From an uncultured Clostridia bacterium (GTDB lineage Bacteria > Bacillota > Clostridia > Lachnospirales > Cellulosilyticaceae): a stretch of DNA of 64,000 bases. Shown here piece by piece: positions 9,159 to 17,929 of this stretch (its first letter is position 1; each line of letters opens with the position of its first letter). The notes beneath the pieces were generated by a model. The model did not search any database. It was not told the DNA's origin and worked only from the letters and a program-made list of their open reading frames with translations. The DNA is taken from the NCBI GenBank assembly GCA_937921505.1, contig CAKZUB010000029.1, positions 18,509 through 82,508 on the forward strand. The letters are read 5' to 3'. The position numbers and the translations under genes were made by a program.

Positions 9159-10172
9159 ATGAAAAAAAGGGGTATTATATCACTAGCGGTAGCATCAATA
9201 TTGACAGTTTCAGTACTAGCTGGCTGTCAAACACAAAAGAAATTTCCAGATAGGGCTATTAATGTAACAGTTTTTTCTACAGCAGGTGGAGGAACAGATT
9301 TAACTGCTAGAGCGCTCTCGGCAGAGATGGAAAAAGAATTGGGTGGAAAGTTTAATGTTTCTAATATGCCAGGAGGCTCAGGGGGCGTTGGTGCTACATA
9401 CGTTTCAGCAAAAGAACCTGATGGATATAACATTCTTGGATGTTCAGAAGGATTATTTCCACTAGCAGTATTAAATGCAAGTGCAACAACTTCTAAAGAC
9501 TGGGAATACTTTTTTTTAGGAGGTACACAAGCAGTTCTGTCTGTTAGAGAAGATTCAAAGTACAATACAGTTGAAGAAGTTATTGCAGATATGAAAGCAA
9601 ACCCTGGTAAAATATCACTTGCAAACTCTCAAGTAGGTTGTATTTGGGACATTAAAGCAGCACTATTACAAGAAGCGGCAGGGATTGATTACAAATTTAT
9701 ACCGTATCAAGGAAGTAATCCCTCTATTTTAGCATGCTTAAATGGTGAAGTAGACGTCATCATAACAGGTATTGGAGAGCAAGCAGAATTTTTAGCTGCT
9801 AAAAAGTTAAAACCCCTTGCGTTAATCGAGCTTGAAGATGGAAATGTACCAGGATATGATAATGTACCATCAATAGTTAAAGCAGTTCCAGCAATGAAAG
9901 AAAAATTACCGGTTGATGGAGCTTTAGGACTTGCAGTTCCAGCAGGAGTTCCAGCAGAAACGCTTAAAATATTAACTGATGCCTTTATAAAAGCAGTAGA
10001 TTCTGATGCAATTAAGGAATATGCAAAAACAAAACATATTGTCATCAGAGGGCTTTATGGTGAAGAAGCAAAGGCATATGCGCAACAAATGGAGAAAGTA
10101 TTCTCATGGGTTTTATTTGATAAAGGTGTAGCGACAATGTCCCCAGAAAATTTTGGAATTGAAAGACCATAG
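9159..10172 (+). CDS. tctC: TctC-type tripartite tricarboxylate transporter lipoprotein
   Basis: This is the solute-binding protein of a TTT transporter and captures a carboxylate outside the membrane for TctA/TctB. The signal peptide ends in a lipobox (SVLAGC), so it is a lipoprotein of 337 aa. The mature domain is a Bug/TctC fold, with the early motif FSTAGGGTDLTARAL and GGSGGVGATY. ATG 9153 is only 1 base from AAGGAG, whereas ATG 9159 has normal spacing and is chosen. The ligand cannot be told from sequence; downstream enzymes point to a sugar-acid or keto-acid. A strong stem-loop follows the gene. Confidence 0.9.
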   Translation: MKKRGIISLAVASILTVSVLAGCQTQKKFPDRAINVTVFSTAGGGTDLTARALSAEMEKELGGKFNVSNMPGGSGGVGATYVSAKEPDGYNILGCSEGLFPLAVLNASATTSKDWEYFFLGGTQAVLSVREDSKYNTVEEVIADMKANPGKISLANSQVGCIWDIKAALLQEAAGIDYKFIPYQGSNPSILACLNGEVDVIITGIGEQAEFLAAKKLKPLALIELEDGNVPGYDNVPSIVKAVPAMKEKLPVDGALGLAVPAGVPAETLKILTDAFIKAVDSDAIKEYAKTKHIVIRGLYGEEAKAYAQQMEKVFSWVLFDKGVATMSPENFGIERP

Positions 10173-10184
10173 TCAATTTGCTTT

Positions 10185-10226
10185 AAGTGCAACAAGCTCT
10201 ACATTTGAATGTTGTTTGTTGCACTT
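10185..10226 (+). other. Intercistronic stem-loop between tctC and tctB
   Basis: AAGTGCAACAA (10185-10195) pairs perfectly with TTGTTGCACTT (10216-10226). No T-tract follows, so it is not a classical terminator. Such hairpins often stabilise the upstream segment of transporter mRNAs so that the binding protein is made in excess. That role is inferred here. Confidence 0.65.
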
Positions 10227-10254
10227 GAAAATATTATCTTGAGGAGGTTCTAAA

Positions 10255-10746
10255 TTGGTAAAGGATAAAAAAGTCTTAAGAAAGCTTGATAGTCTATTTG
10301 GTATAGTCATCACGTTGGTATCAGCATTTTTTGTTTATCAATGTTATGTAATGCCGTGGAGTGGTATTAGTGGGGGTGGTATTTTAGCAGCTCCTGGATT
10401 ACTCCCTATAATTATTTCATCAGTACTTGTAGTTCTTGGGATATGTATGACAATTATAGGTATTAAAGAGGGTGGCAAGATAACAAGAGAAGATATAAAA
10501 AGTGCTATAAATATTTTAAAAGGAGAAAGTGCAAAAAGAATATTTGTAATGGCAGTAATCATAGGAACATATGCACTTGTTTTAATAGGAAGAATGCCTT
10601 TTTCTATTGCAACGTTCATCTATATGTATGTATTTCTTTTTCTGTTTAAGGCCGGGAATTGGTGGCAATGTTTGCTTATTTCCATTATAACTTCTGGGAT
10701 AATTACATATGCCTTTGGCAGTATTGTAAATATTCCATTACCATAG
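10255..10746 (+). CDS. tctB: TctB-type small membrane subunit of TTT transporter
   Basis: This 163-aa membrane protein has four predicted transmembrane segments (~15-35, ~45-65, ~95-115, ~120-155) and is the poorly conserved small subunit of a tripartite tricarboxylate transporter. It starts at TTG 10255 with GAGGAGG 8 bases upstream; no ATG fits better. Position between the binding protein and TctA is the usual TTT order. Assignment rests on topology, size and context more than on motifs. Confidence 0.8.
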   Translation: MVKDKKVLRKLDSLFGIVITLVSAFFVYQCYVMPWSGISGGGILAAPGLLPIIISSVLVVLGICMTIIGIKEGGKITREDIKSAINILKGESAKRIFVMAVIIGTYALVLIGRMPFSIATFIYMYVFLFLFKAGNWWQCLLISIITSGIITYAFGSIVNIPLP

Positions 10747-10761
10747 AAAGGAGAAAAAATA

Positions 10762-12276
10762 ATGGGAATATTACTATTATTTAAAGAGTTTTTTAACCAA
10801 CTAAGTGTGAGTGTTCTTTTAGTAGTGGCACTAAGCACATCCCTTGGCATCATTATAGGGGCACTTCCAGGTCTTAGTGCCACAATGGGAATAGCATTAC
10901 TTACAGGACTCACATACAATTTGCCTACTCATTTGGCTATACCTATTCTAATGGGTATTTATGTAGGCGCCATTTATGGGGGTTCAATCTCGGCGGTACT
11001 TATAAATATTCCAGGAACAGGCGCATCTGCCGCTACAGCATTGGATGGATTTCCACTTGCACAGAGAGGTGAGGCTGTTAAGGCTCTTACGACTACAAGA
11101 GTTGGATCATTTATTGGAACGATATTTGGGCTTATATGCTTAGTTTCTTTTGCACCATCAATCAGTGTTATTGCGGAGCGATCTTTTGCATCACCAGAAT
11201 TTTTCTTGATTGCAATTTTTGGTATTATCATATGTGGTTCACTTACCTCAGAGGATATTCCAATTAAAGGTTGGATTGCAGGATTTATCGGACTTATGGT
11301 TTCATTTGTGGGTATCGAGGAAATACATGGTTACCAAAGGTTTACATTTGGTCTTCCAGCACTTATTGGGGGCATTGCATTTATTCCTGCTATGATTGGT
11401 ATTTTTGGTATACCACAAATATTTGAGACTTTAAAGGATAAAAATGCAACTTCAAAAGTAGTTGAGCTAGATAAAAATGTTAAGGCAGCTAGTATAACAC
11501 CTATACTGAAAAAGAATTGGTTTAATATTTTAAGATCCGGCTTAATTGGAGTAGGTGTTGGCTCTATACCTGGTGTTGGAGAGGATATTGCTGCATGGTT
11601 GTCCTATGATAGCGCTAAAAAATCAAGTAAAACGCCAGAAGAGTTTGGTAATGGATCGTATGAGGGATTAATTGCAGCAGAAACAGGAAATAACGCTTGT
11701 ATTGGGGGTTCAATCATACCACTTTTAACCCTTGGTGTTCCCGGAAGTCCACCGGCTGCAGTATTACTTGGTGCATTACTACTTCACGGTATCAGACCAG
11801 GACCAATGCTTGCATTTGAATTTCCAAACTTTATATATGAAATAACAGCGATATTAATAATATGTGCAATTGCACTGTTAGTTTGCGGATTACTGCTTTC
11901 AAATGTTATGGTTAAAATATTAAAGATCGATCCCAAAAAGCTTATGCCTATTGTTGGGGCCTTATGTCTAATAGGGGCATATGCAATTAGCTTAAATAAG
12001 TTTGATTTAACTATTATGTATATATTTGGATTGGTAGGTTATGTACTTATAAGCCTAGGGTATCCACCAGCACCACTCATATTAGGCGCTATTTTAGGGC
12101 CAATAGCTGATGCTAACTTTAGAAGAACGCTTATAAGCTCAGGTGGCAGCCTTGAACCATTTTTCACAAGGCCTATAGCTATTTTCTTTGTTATATTAAT
12201 TACATTATCTATAGTATCTCAAACGAAGACATGGAAGGTATTAAAAATAAAAGTAAGAGGGTTAGTTAAAAAATAA
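10762..12276 (+). CDS. tctA: TctA-type large membrane subunit of TTT transporter
   Basis: This 504-aa polytopic protein is the permease of the tripartite tricarboxylate transporter. Typical TctA features are the GALPGLSATMGIAL segment near residue 35, YGGSISAVLINIPGTGASAAT near 75, the second-half motif SIPGVGEDIAAWLSY (~270) and IPLLTLGVPGSPPAAVLLGAL (~325). About 11-12 membrane helices are visible. AAAGGAG precedes the ATG, 15 bases after tctB. Transport is normally driven by an ion gradient. The substrate is unknown. Confidence 0.93.
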   Translation: MGILLLFKEFFNQLSVSVLLVVALSTSLGIIIGALPGLSATMGIALLTGLTYNLPTHLAIPILMGIYVGAIYGGSISAVLINIPGTGASAATALDGFPLAQRGEAVKALTTTRVGSFIGTIFGLICLVSFAPSISVIAERSFASPEFFLIAIFGIIICGSLTSEDIPIKGWIAGFIGLMVSFVGIEEIHGYQRFTFGLPALIGGIAFIPAMIGIFGIPQIFETLKDKNATSKVVELDKNVKAASITPILKKNWFNILRSGLIGVGVGSIPGVGEDIAAWLSYDSAKKSSKTPEEFGNGSYEGLIAAETGNNACIGGSIIPLLTLGVPGSPPAAVLLGALLLHGIRPGPMLAFEFPNFIYEITAILIICAIALLVCGLLLSNVMVKILKIDPKKLMPIVGALCLIGAYAISLNKFDLTIMYIFGLVGYVLISLGYPPAPLILGAILGPIADANFRRTLISSGGSLEPFFTRPIAIFFVILITLSIVSQTKTWKVLKIKVRGLVKK

Positions 12277-12298
12277 AAATAAAAAGGAGATTTATATT

Positions 12299-13255
12299 AT
12301 GGAAAGAAAATACTCAATTATTACAGGATTTTTAGGAAAATTAAAGGATAGATTTATTGATTATCAACCACCACGTGATATGGATGAAATGATTGAAATG
12401 GCAGCAAAGGTTAATAAATGTAGAGGACTTGAAGTTGTTTATCCACAAAACTTTGATGATGCAGGGAAACTAAAAACACTTATGGATAAATACAAGCTCG
12501 AAACAGCAGCAGTAAACCTTAATATAAAGGGAGAAGAAAGATGGAGATATGGCACTTTTTCAAGTCCTGATAAACAAACACGAAGAGATGCTGTTGCCAT
12601 GCTAAAAAATGCAATGGATGCTTCAGTGGAACTTGGTTGTAATCTTGTTCAAACAGCGTTATTAAATGATGGTGCAGATTATCCATTTGAACTAGATTTT
12701 ACAAGAGCTTATGAAGACACACTTGAGGGGATTAGAGAGTGCGCAGAATACAGAAAAGATGTTAGAATTAGTTTGGAATATAAAGCATCAGAGCCTAGAG
12801 TACATTGTTTGTTCAACAATGCAGGTAAGATGTCTGCATTTTGTGACAAAATTGGACTTCCTAATGTTGGTGTAACTCTAGATACAGGGCATGCATTACA
12901 AGCACTTGAAACACCAGCTGATTCTGTTGCCTTTTTAAATATAACTAATAGATTATTTTATATCCATGTCAATGACAACTATAGAAACTGGGATTGGGAT
13001 ATGGTGCCAGGAACAGTTAACTTATGGGATTTCATAGAGTTTTTCTATTACTTAAAAAAATCAGGCTATAATCACTATATTACAGCGGATGTGTTCCCAC
13101 AACGTCATGATCCAATTAGAATATTTAATAAAACATTTGAATGGGTTGATTATCTGCTAGATATTACAGATAAGATTGATGATGTCTACTTAACAAAGAT
13201 GATGAATGAAAAAGATACATTTGCAATAAGTGATTATATTAGAAGCCTATTATAA
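12299..13255 (+). CDS. Sugar isomerase/epimerase-family TIM-barrel protein
   Basis: This 318-aa protein belongs to the xylose-isomerase-like TIM-barrel superfamily, whose members isomerise or epimerise sugars or keto-sugars using a divalent metal. Likely metal-site residues are Glu in SLEYKASEPR, Asp/His in VTLDTGHAL, His in YIHVNDNY and Asp in TADVFPQRHD. There is no signal peptide, so it is cytoplasmic. AAAAGGAG lies 9 bases before the ATG. It is cotranscribed with the TTT genes (22-bp gap) and the acyl-CoA-type enzymes downstream, hence probably acts on the imported compound or a derivative. The precise reaction is unknown. Confidence 0.8.
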   Translation: MERKYSIITGFLGKLKDRFIDYQPPRDMDEMIEMAAKVNKCRGLEVVYPQNFDDAGKLKTLMDKYKLETAAVNLNIKGEERWRYGTFSSPDKQTRRDAVAMLKNAMDASVELGCNLVQTALLNDGADYPFELDFTRAYEDTLEGIRECAEYRKDVRISLEYKASEPRVHCLFNNAGKMSAFCDKIGLPNVGVTLDTGHALQALETPADSVAFLNITNRLFYIHVNDNYRNWDWDMVPGTVNLWDFIEFFYYLKKSGYNHYITADVFPQRHDPIRIFNKTFEWVDYLLDITDKIDDVYLTKMMNEKDTFAISDYIRSLL

Positions 13256-13281
13256 TAGGGTGATATGCAATGGAGGTAAAA

Positions 13282-14061
13282 ATGGATAAGTATAACTATA
13301 TTTTATGTGAACTTAATGACAATATAGGAAAAATAGTTATTAATAGACCGGAAATAACAAATAAAATCCATATTGATTGCATGAATGAAATAATGGAGGC
13401 TCTTACATATTTAGGAAACAACTCACTGTGCCGAATTATTATTTTAACAGGTGTTGGAGAGTATTTTTGTAATGGCGGAGAATTGGGAGATTTTAGAAAG
13501 CAAAGCCAAAGTGATATTGAAAAATTTGGCAGAACATTTATTAAGTTGCATATAGCTATTAAAAGTATTAATAAATTAGTCATTGCAATGGTACAAGGTC
13601 ATGTACTAGGCGGCGGCATTAGCTTATTAGAAGCATGTGATCTTGCTGTTGCAAGTAATGAAGCATTGTTTGGCGTTCCGGAAATGTCAGTAGGTCTTGC
13701 ACCTATGATGTGTTTAACGGGTCTTAGCAGAATAACAACTGGTAAAAAATTAATGGAAATGGCTATGACAGGAGAATCTATTTGTGCAAAAGAAGCACTT
13801 GCCCTCAATATGATAAATCTTATTGTAGACAAAGAAGAATTAGAAGAAAAAACAATGGCATATGCAAATAAGTTTTTAAATAATAATCCTACATCTGTTT
13901 CTCTTACAAAAAAGATATATAGGGATTTTGATGGTTTTGATTATAACGGGAAGATAGAAAAGGGACTAGAAATACTTATATCACTTCTTACGGCAAAAAA
14001 TTCTTACGAAGTATTAGATGCAAAAGAGCAAAATAGAAGCCCAGTTTGGAAATATGAATGA
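13282..14061 (+). CDS. Enoyl-CoA hydratase/isomerase (crotonase) family protein
   Basis: This 259-aa crotonase-fold protein contains the N-terminal beta strands and the oxyanion-hole region QGHVLGGGISLLEACDLAVA with FGVPEMSVGL following. Family members hydrate, isomerise or cleave CoA thioesters. The frame opens at ATG 13270, but GGAGGT lies just before the ATG at 13282, which is preferred. In this cluster it may act on a CoA ester made by the adjacent BKACE enzyme, or be a hydratase/decarboxylase/dehydratase; sequence alone does not decide. Confidence 0.85.
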   Translation: MDKYNYILCELNDNIGKIVINRPEITNKIHIDCMNEIMEALTYLGNNSLCRIIILTGVGEYFCNGGELGDFRKQSQSDIEKFGRTFIKLHIAIKSINKLVIAMVQGHVLGGGISLLEACDLAVASNEALFGVPEMSVGLAPMMCLTGLSRITTGKKLMEMAMTGESICAKEALALNMINLIVDKEELEEKTMAYANKFLNNNPTSVSLTKKIYRDFDGFDYNGKIEKGLEILISLLTAKNSYEVLDAKEQNRSPVWKYE

Positions 14062-14071
14062 AGGTGAAAAT

Positions 14072-14881
14072 ATGAGAAAGATAGGAATAACTGTCGCACC
14101 TGTTTCTTTAGACATAAAGGGTAGTACATTAAATCCAATAGATGTTGCAAATGAAGTTATTGAGTGTGCAAAATATGGGGCCAGTTCTGTACATCTACAT
14201 GTAAGAGATGAAATGGGCAATCCCACATTTGCTCTTAAATGCTTTACAGAAACACTAGATTTAATAAGAAAAGAAAGTAATATTATCATTCAAGGTTCAA
14301 CGGGTGGTGTGTCAGATTTAACACTAAAAGAGAGGTGTATTTCTCTTTTAGAAAAAAGAACACAAACCGGTTCACTTAATATGGGTTCTGTAAATTTAGG
14401 AGAAGCAGCTTATGTCAATTCTTTTAGTGACATAAGATTTTGGGCAGAGGAAATGAAAAATCAAAAGGTAATTCCTGAGTTTGAAATTTTCGAAATAGGA
14501 ATGATCAATAATGTTAGAATTCTAATAGAAGAAGGATTTTTTAAACCACCCTATGTTTTTCAATTTTGTATGGGGTTTAATGGCGCCATGCCTAGTGATG
14601 CAAGAATATTACCCGTTTTGGTGCAGATGCTTCCGAGCAATTCGATTTTTGGCATAGCCGTTCATGGAAAATCTAATTTCTCATTACTCGGTAGTGCAAT
14701 CGCACTGGGGGCAAGCTTTATTAGAGTTGGTTTTGAAGATAGTGCATACTTATCAGATGGTAATATGGCTATTACCAATGTTGAACTTGTTAAAAAAGCA
14801 AGTGAGCTAATTAATGCAACGGGTAATGAGGTGGCGACGATTAATGAAATGAAAATGATGATGGAAATTGTTAAGAACTGA
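14072..14881 (+). CDS. BKACE-family beta-keto acid cleavage enzyme (DUF849)
   Basis: This 269-aa TIM-barrel protein resembles 3-keto-5-aminohexanoate cleavage enzyme. The family condenses a beta-keto acid with acetyl-CoA and splits it into acetoacetate and a new acyl-CoA. The zinc motif HLHVRD (~45) is present, as is the C-terminal RVGFEDSAYLSDG with a likely Glu ligand. The frame is open from 14018, but AAGGTGA before ATG 14072 fits. It starts 10 bases after the crotonase stop. BKACE proteins vary widely in substrate, so the true keto acid is unknown; no lysine-fermentation genes adjoin, making the Kce reaction itself unlikely. Confidence 0.85.
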   Translation: MRKIGITVAPVSLDIKGSTLNPIDVANEVIECAKYGASSVHLHVRDEMGNPTFALKCFTETLDLIRKESNIIIQGSTGGVSDLTLKERCISLLEKRTQTGSLNMGSVNLGEAAYVNSFSDIRFWAEEMKNQKVIPEFEIFEIGMINNVRILIEEGFFKPPYVFQFCMGFNGAMPSDARILPVLVQMLPSNSIFGIAVHGKSNFSLLGSAIALGASFIRVGFEDSAYLSDGNMAITNVELVKKASELINATGNEVATINEMKMMMEIVKN

Positions 14882-14891
14882 GGATTGAGAT

Positions 14892-15434
14892 ATGATAAAA
14901 AGAGAGCAATTCATAGAAGCAAAGCATAAAGCGGTACAAATGATAAGAGAATGCGGTATAGTCTTGAATCAAAATGAAATGGATGAAATGGATGTTGCAG
15001 ATTTTGGTTTAAATCATCTTTATGTTGAAGGTGGGCAAATGCTTGGATTTTTTAATACAAATAGAGTAAGTGCAAAGGTCATTGCAATGTTTCCACGTCA
15101 AACACTACCAGAGCACTGGCACACTGCCTTTGATGATAATATTGGTAAAGAAGAAACGATTAGAGTTGCAAAAGGAACACTCTATCTTTGCATTGAAGGT
15201 GAAGATACACTTAACCATGCAGTAATACCAGATAACAAAACACATTGCTATACTGCAAGAAAAGAGTACGTTATGAGAGCAGGTGACCAAATTACTTTAG
15301 AGCCAGGGATTAAACACTGGTTTCAGGGGGGAGACGAGGGAGCAGTTGTGTATTCTTTCTCAAGTGCTGCAAAATGCGCTTTAGATCCTTTTACAGACCA
15401 GGAGATTGTTAGAATTACTCAAATCGAAGACTAA
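14892..15434 (+). CDS. D-lyxose/D-mannose isomerase-like cupin
   Basis: This 180-aa cupin resembles D-lyxose ketol-isomerases. Metal ligands of the family are visible as the two His of LPEHWHTAFDDNIGKEETIR, the Glu in that same stretch, and His in PGIKHWFQGG. It is cytoplasmic. The preceding gene ends 10 bases upstream, so it is the last gene of the GntR/TTT cluster. Together with the TIM-barrel isomerase this suggests that the cluster degrades a sugar-derived acid; the exact substrate remains open. Confidence 0.78.
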   Translation: MIKREQFIEAKHKAVQMIRECGIVLNQNEMDEMDVADFGLNHLYVEGGQMLGFFNTNRVSAKVIAMFPRQTLPEHWHTAFDDNIGKEETIRVAKGTLYLCIEGEDTLNHAVIPDNKTHCYTARKEYVMRAGDQITLEPGIKHWFQGGDEGAVVYSFSSAAKCALDPFTDQEIVRITQIED

Positions 15435-15461
15435 ACTTCTTATAAATAGAGACAATTTTCC

Positions 15462-15491
15462 TTGACATCATGTAACTATAACATGTAAAAT
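15462..15491 (+). promoter_or_regulatory. Probable promoter of the rubredoxin gene
   Basis: TTGACA (15462-15467), an 18-bp spacer and TAAAAT (15486-15491). The spacer contains CATGT and ACATG as a short inverted repeat with a 7-bp centre, a possible operator. Confidence 0.5.
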
Positions 15492-15593
15492 AGTAAAATA
15501 AAAATAGCTTTAAGATTAAAAATTCATTAAGCTATTCAAAAATTTTAAGAGCCTTTAGAAGTGATAAAATATTATTATGAGGAGGTTAAGATT

Positions 15594-15755
15594 ATGACAA
15601 AGTATATTTGTACAGTATGTGATTATATTTATGATCCAGAACAGGGAGATCCAGATGGTGGTATTGCACCAGGAACAGCCTTTGAAGATATTCCAGAGGA
15701 TTGGGTTTGTCCAGTATGTGGTGTTACAAAAGAAGATTTTGAAGTAACAGAATAA
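15594..15755 (+). CDS. Rubredoxin
   Basis: This 53-aa protein has the complete rubredoxin signature: [10 protein letters not shown] near the N-terminus and [11 protein letters not shown] near the C-terminus give the Fe(Cys)4 site. Rubredoxins pass single electrons, often to oxygen- or peroxide-reducing flavodiiron or rubrerythrin proteins in anaerobes. The frame opens at 15561, but GAGGAGGTT precedes ATG 15594 and the standard length of 53 aa confirms it. It is monocistronic: own promoter upstream and strong terminator downstream. Confidence 0.97.
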   Translation: MTKYICTVCDYIYDPEQGDPDGGIAPGTAFEDIPEDWVCPVCGVTKEDFEVTE

Positions 15756-15767
15756 CTTTTAATAAGG

Positions 15768-15808
15768 AAGTGTAGTTAAGGCTTAAGACCTCTTAACTAC
15801 ACTTTTTT
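15768..15808 (+). terminator. Intrinsic terminator after rubredoxin
   Basis: AAGTGTAGTTAAG pairs perfectly with CTTAACTACACTT over 13 bp, followed by a T-run. Confidence 0.93.
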
Positions 15809-15852
15809 AAATTTATAAAAATGAATTGAATATAGATTTCATATCCTTAAAT

Positions 15853-15905
15853 TTAAGTTATTCCTGATGATGCATAACTTAGGTTTATAGGTTGTTTCTC
15901 TATAA
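15853..15905. repeat. Post-terminator intergenic repeat, copy 2
   Basis: This is the second copy of the element at 4621-4677, 4 bp shorter in the loop. Its stem TAAGTTAT / ATAACTTA is fully paired, and the downstream GTTGTTTCTCTAT block is identical. It lies between the rubredoxin terminator and the hisZ promoter. Confidence 0.7.
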
Positions 15906-15937
15906 CAATTGTACTAGAATGAATATAAAAAAGAGTA

Positions 15938-15966
15938 TTGATTTTTTTAGCCAATAAAGGTATACT
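15938..15966 (+). promoter_or_regulatory. Promoter of the histidine operon
   Basis: TTGATT (15938-15943), an exact 17-bp spacer and TATACT (15961-15966). The leader then contains ACTTTAT (15968-15974), which can pair with ATAAAGT (16011-16017) directly in front of the hisZ ribosome site. No T-box motif was seen. Confidence 0.7.
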
Positions 15967-16028
15967 GACTTTATTGATTTATAAATTTATCAGTTTAAAA
16001 CTTTACAATGATAAAGTGAGGAGATTAA

Positions 16029-17273
16029 ATGAAAAATTATACATTGCATATCCCAGAAGGTGTGAAAGATTATATAGGTGAAGAAGTTAGGGTAAAAGAG
16101 AAAATTCAAAATCAAATTAAACAGATGTTTTACACGTATAGCTATAATCTTATAGAAACACCAACTTTTGAATATCTAGATGTTTTTACTCTAGGAGAAA
16201 CGGGATTTCAGCAAACACAGCTTTATAACCTGATTAATAGACAAGGAGAGCTAGTAGCCTTAAGAAGTGATATGACACGGGCGATAGCAAGGGTTGTATG
16301 TACCCAAAACAGTAATATACCTACGCCACAGCGGTATGCTTATATGGCGAATAGTTTTAGATATCCAGAGCGCTACCAAGGCAAGCTTCATGAGTTTACA
16401 CAAGCGGGTATCGAACTTATTGGTAAAAACAGTGCAGAAGCTGATGCAGAGGTGATTAAGGTAGCTATAGAAGCACTAAAAGCTGCTGGACTTAGTGCCT
16501 TTACAATGCATATAGGCAGCAGTCAATTTTTAGAATATATGCTAAGTGATATAGGGCTTAGAAGCCAAGATAAAGAAGAGGTTTATCAGGCAATAGAACA
16601 AAAAGATGCTGTTAAACTCAAAAATATTTTAGAAGCATCCAATATTGATAAAGAGACCCTTGCTATGCTGTTAGAACTTATACAGTGTGCCGGTAAAATA
16701 GATTTACTAAGAAGTGTGAAAGAAAAAATTGCTTGCCATAAATCAAAAGAAGCACTTTCTTATTTAGAAAATATTTATGAAATTCTTGAAGAATATGGCG
16801 TTCATGAATTTATCTTATTTGATTTTAGCCTTTTGTCCTATGGAAAGTATTATACAGGTATTATGTTTCAAGCTTTTACACATGGTATTGGCAGTGCGAT
16901 TGTAGAAGGTGGACGATATGATACACTACTGTGTAAGTTTGGTCATAACCTACCCGCTGTAGGATTTGGCATGCATATTAATCTTCTTCTTCAAAAAATA
17001 ATTCAACAAAAGCCACTTGCTAATTTAAATCGTTCAAGAACACTCATTGTTTATACGCATGACACAAGAAAAGCAGCACTAGAAGTAGCTGATGGTTTTA
17101 GAAAAGAAGGTTTAATTGTTGAAAATAGTTTTGATGAAACGATAGAAGAAGCACTTGTTTATGCGGGAGAGATAGGCATAGGAGGCGTTTTGTATTTTAA
17201 AGAAGACGATCAAGTAATAGTTTATAATCTTAAAGAAAATACTGTAGAAGAGACGACCATTAAGCAGTTATAA
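16029..17273 (+). CDS. hisZ: ATP phosphoribosyltransferase regulatory subunit HisZ
   Basis: This 414-aa paralogue of histidyl-tRNA synthetase has the class II catalytic core but serves as the regulatory partner of short-form HisG, not as a synthetase. Motif 2-like sequence (ANSFRYPERYQGKLHEFTQAG) and the GGRYDTLL stretch near 300 are visible. It heads the his operon with GAGGAG before the ATG and lies 14 bases ahead of a short HisG, the arrangement expected for a HisZ/HisG hetero-octamer. The loss of synthetase function is inferred from family and context. Confidence 0.93.
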   Translation: MKNYTLHIPEGVKDYIGEEVRVKEKIQNQIKQMFYTYSYNLIETPTFEYLDVFTLGETGFQQTQLYNLINRQGELVALRSDMTRAIARVVCTQNSNIPTPQRYAYMANSFRYPERYQGKLHEFTQAGIELIGKNSAEADAEVIKVAIEALKAAGLSAFTMHIGSSQFLEYMLSDIGLRSQDKEEVYQAIEQKDAVKLKNILEASNIDKETLAMLLELIQCAGKIDLLRSVKEKIACHKSKEALSYLENIYEILEEYGVHEFILFDFSLLSYGKYYTGIMFQAFTHGIGSAIVEGGRYDTLLCKFGHNLPAVGFGMHINLLLQKIIQQKPLANLNRSRTLIVYTHDTRKAALEVADGFRKEGLIVENSFDETIEEALVYAGEIGIGGVLYFKEDDQVIVYNLKENTVEETTIKQL

Positions 17274-17287
17274 AAGAGGAGGGCATC

Positions 17288-17929
17288 ATGAATCAGATTA
17301 CGTTTGCATTAGCTAAAGGAAGACTTGCAAAAGAGGCAATGAGTATATTAAAGACAATAGGTATTCGGTGTACAGAAATGGAAGAAGAGAGCCGCAAACT
17401 CCTTTTTACAAGTGACGATGGGAATTTTAGATTTTTTCTATCTAAAGCGTCAGATGTTCCTACATATGTAGATTATGGCGTTGCGGACATTGGGATAGTA
17501 GGTAAAGATACAATACTTGAAGAAAATAGAGATGTTTATGAAGTATTAGATTTAGGGTTTGGTAAATGTCACATGGCAGTAGCTGGAGAGCCAAGTAAAA
17601 AAGAATTACTAGAAGGCGGCGGGTTTTTAAGAGTTGCAACAAAATATCCTTATATTGCTAAAAAATATTTTGAAAAGACAAATAGACCTGTAGAAATTAT
17701 TAAGCTGAACGGTTCAGTTGAACTCGGTCCAATAGTAGGTCTTTCAGATGTCATTGTTGATATTGTAGAAAGTGGTAAAACCTTAGAAGAAAATGGCCTT
17801 GTTGTTTTAGAAAAAATTGTTCCTTTATCAGCTAGATGTATTGTCAATACAGCAAGTCTTAAGGTCAAACATGATGAAATAAGAACGCTTTTAAATCAAA
17901 TAGAAGCTAGGATGGGGGACTTAAAATGA
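17288..17929 (+). CDS. hisG: ATP phosphoribosyltransferase, short form HisG
   Basis: This catalyses the first step of histidine synthesis, ATP + PRPP to phosphoribosyl-ATP. At 213 aa it is the short form lacking the C-terminal regulatory domain, so it needs HisZ. The family sequence DYGVADIGIVGKD and the PRPP-binding region LGPIVGLSDVIVDIVESG are present. AAGAGGAGGG precedes the ATG. Its stop overlaps the hisD start by 4 bases. Confidence 0.95.
   Translation: MNQITFALAKGRLAKEAMSILKTIGIRCTEMEEESRKLLFTSDDGNFRFFLSKASDVPTYVDYGVADIGIVGKDTILEENRDVYEVLDLGFGKCHMAVAGEPSKKELLEGGGFLRVATKYPYIAKKYFEKTNRPVEIIKLNGSVELGPIVGLSDVIVDIVESGKTLEENGLVVLEKIVPLSARCIVNTASLKVKHDEIRTLLNQIEARMGDLK

Noticed and set aside
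15809..16028. T-box riboswitch before the histidine operon
   Set aside because: No T-box core sequence or specifier stem was found; only a short pairing near the ribosome site and the unrelated repeat element.
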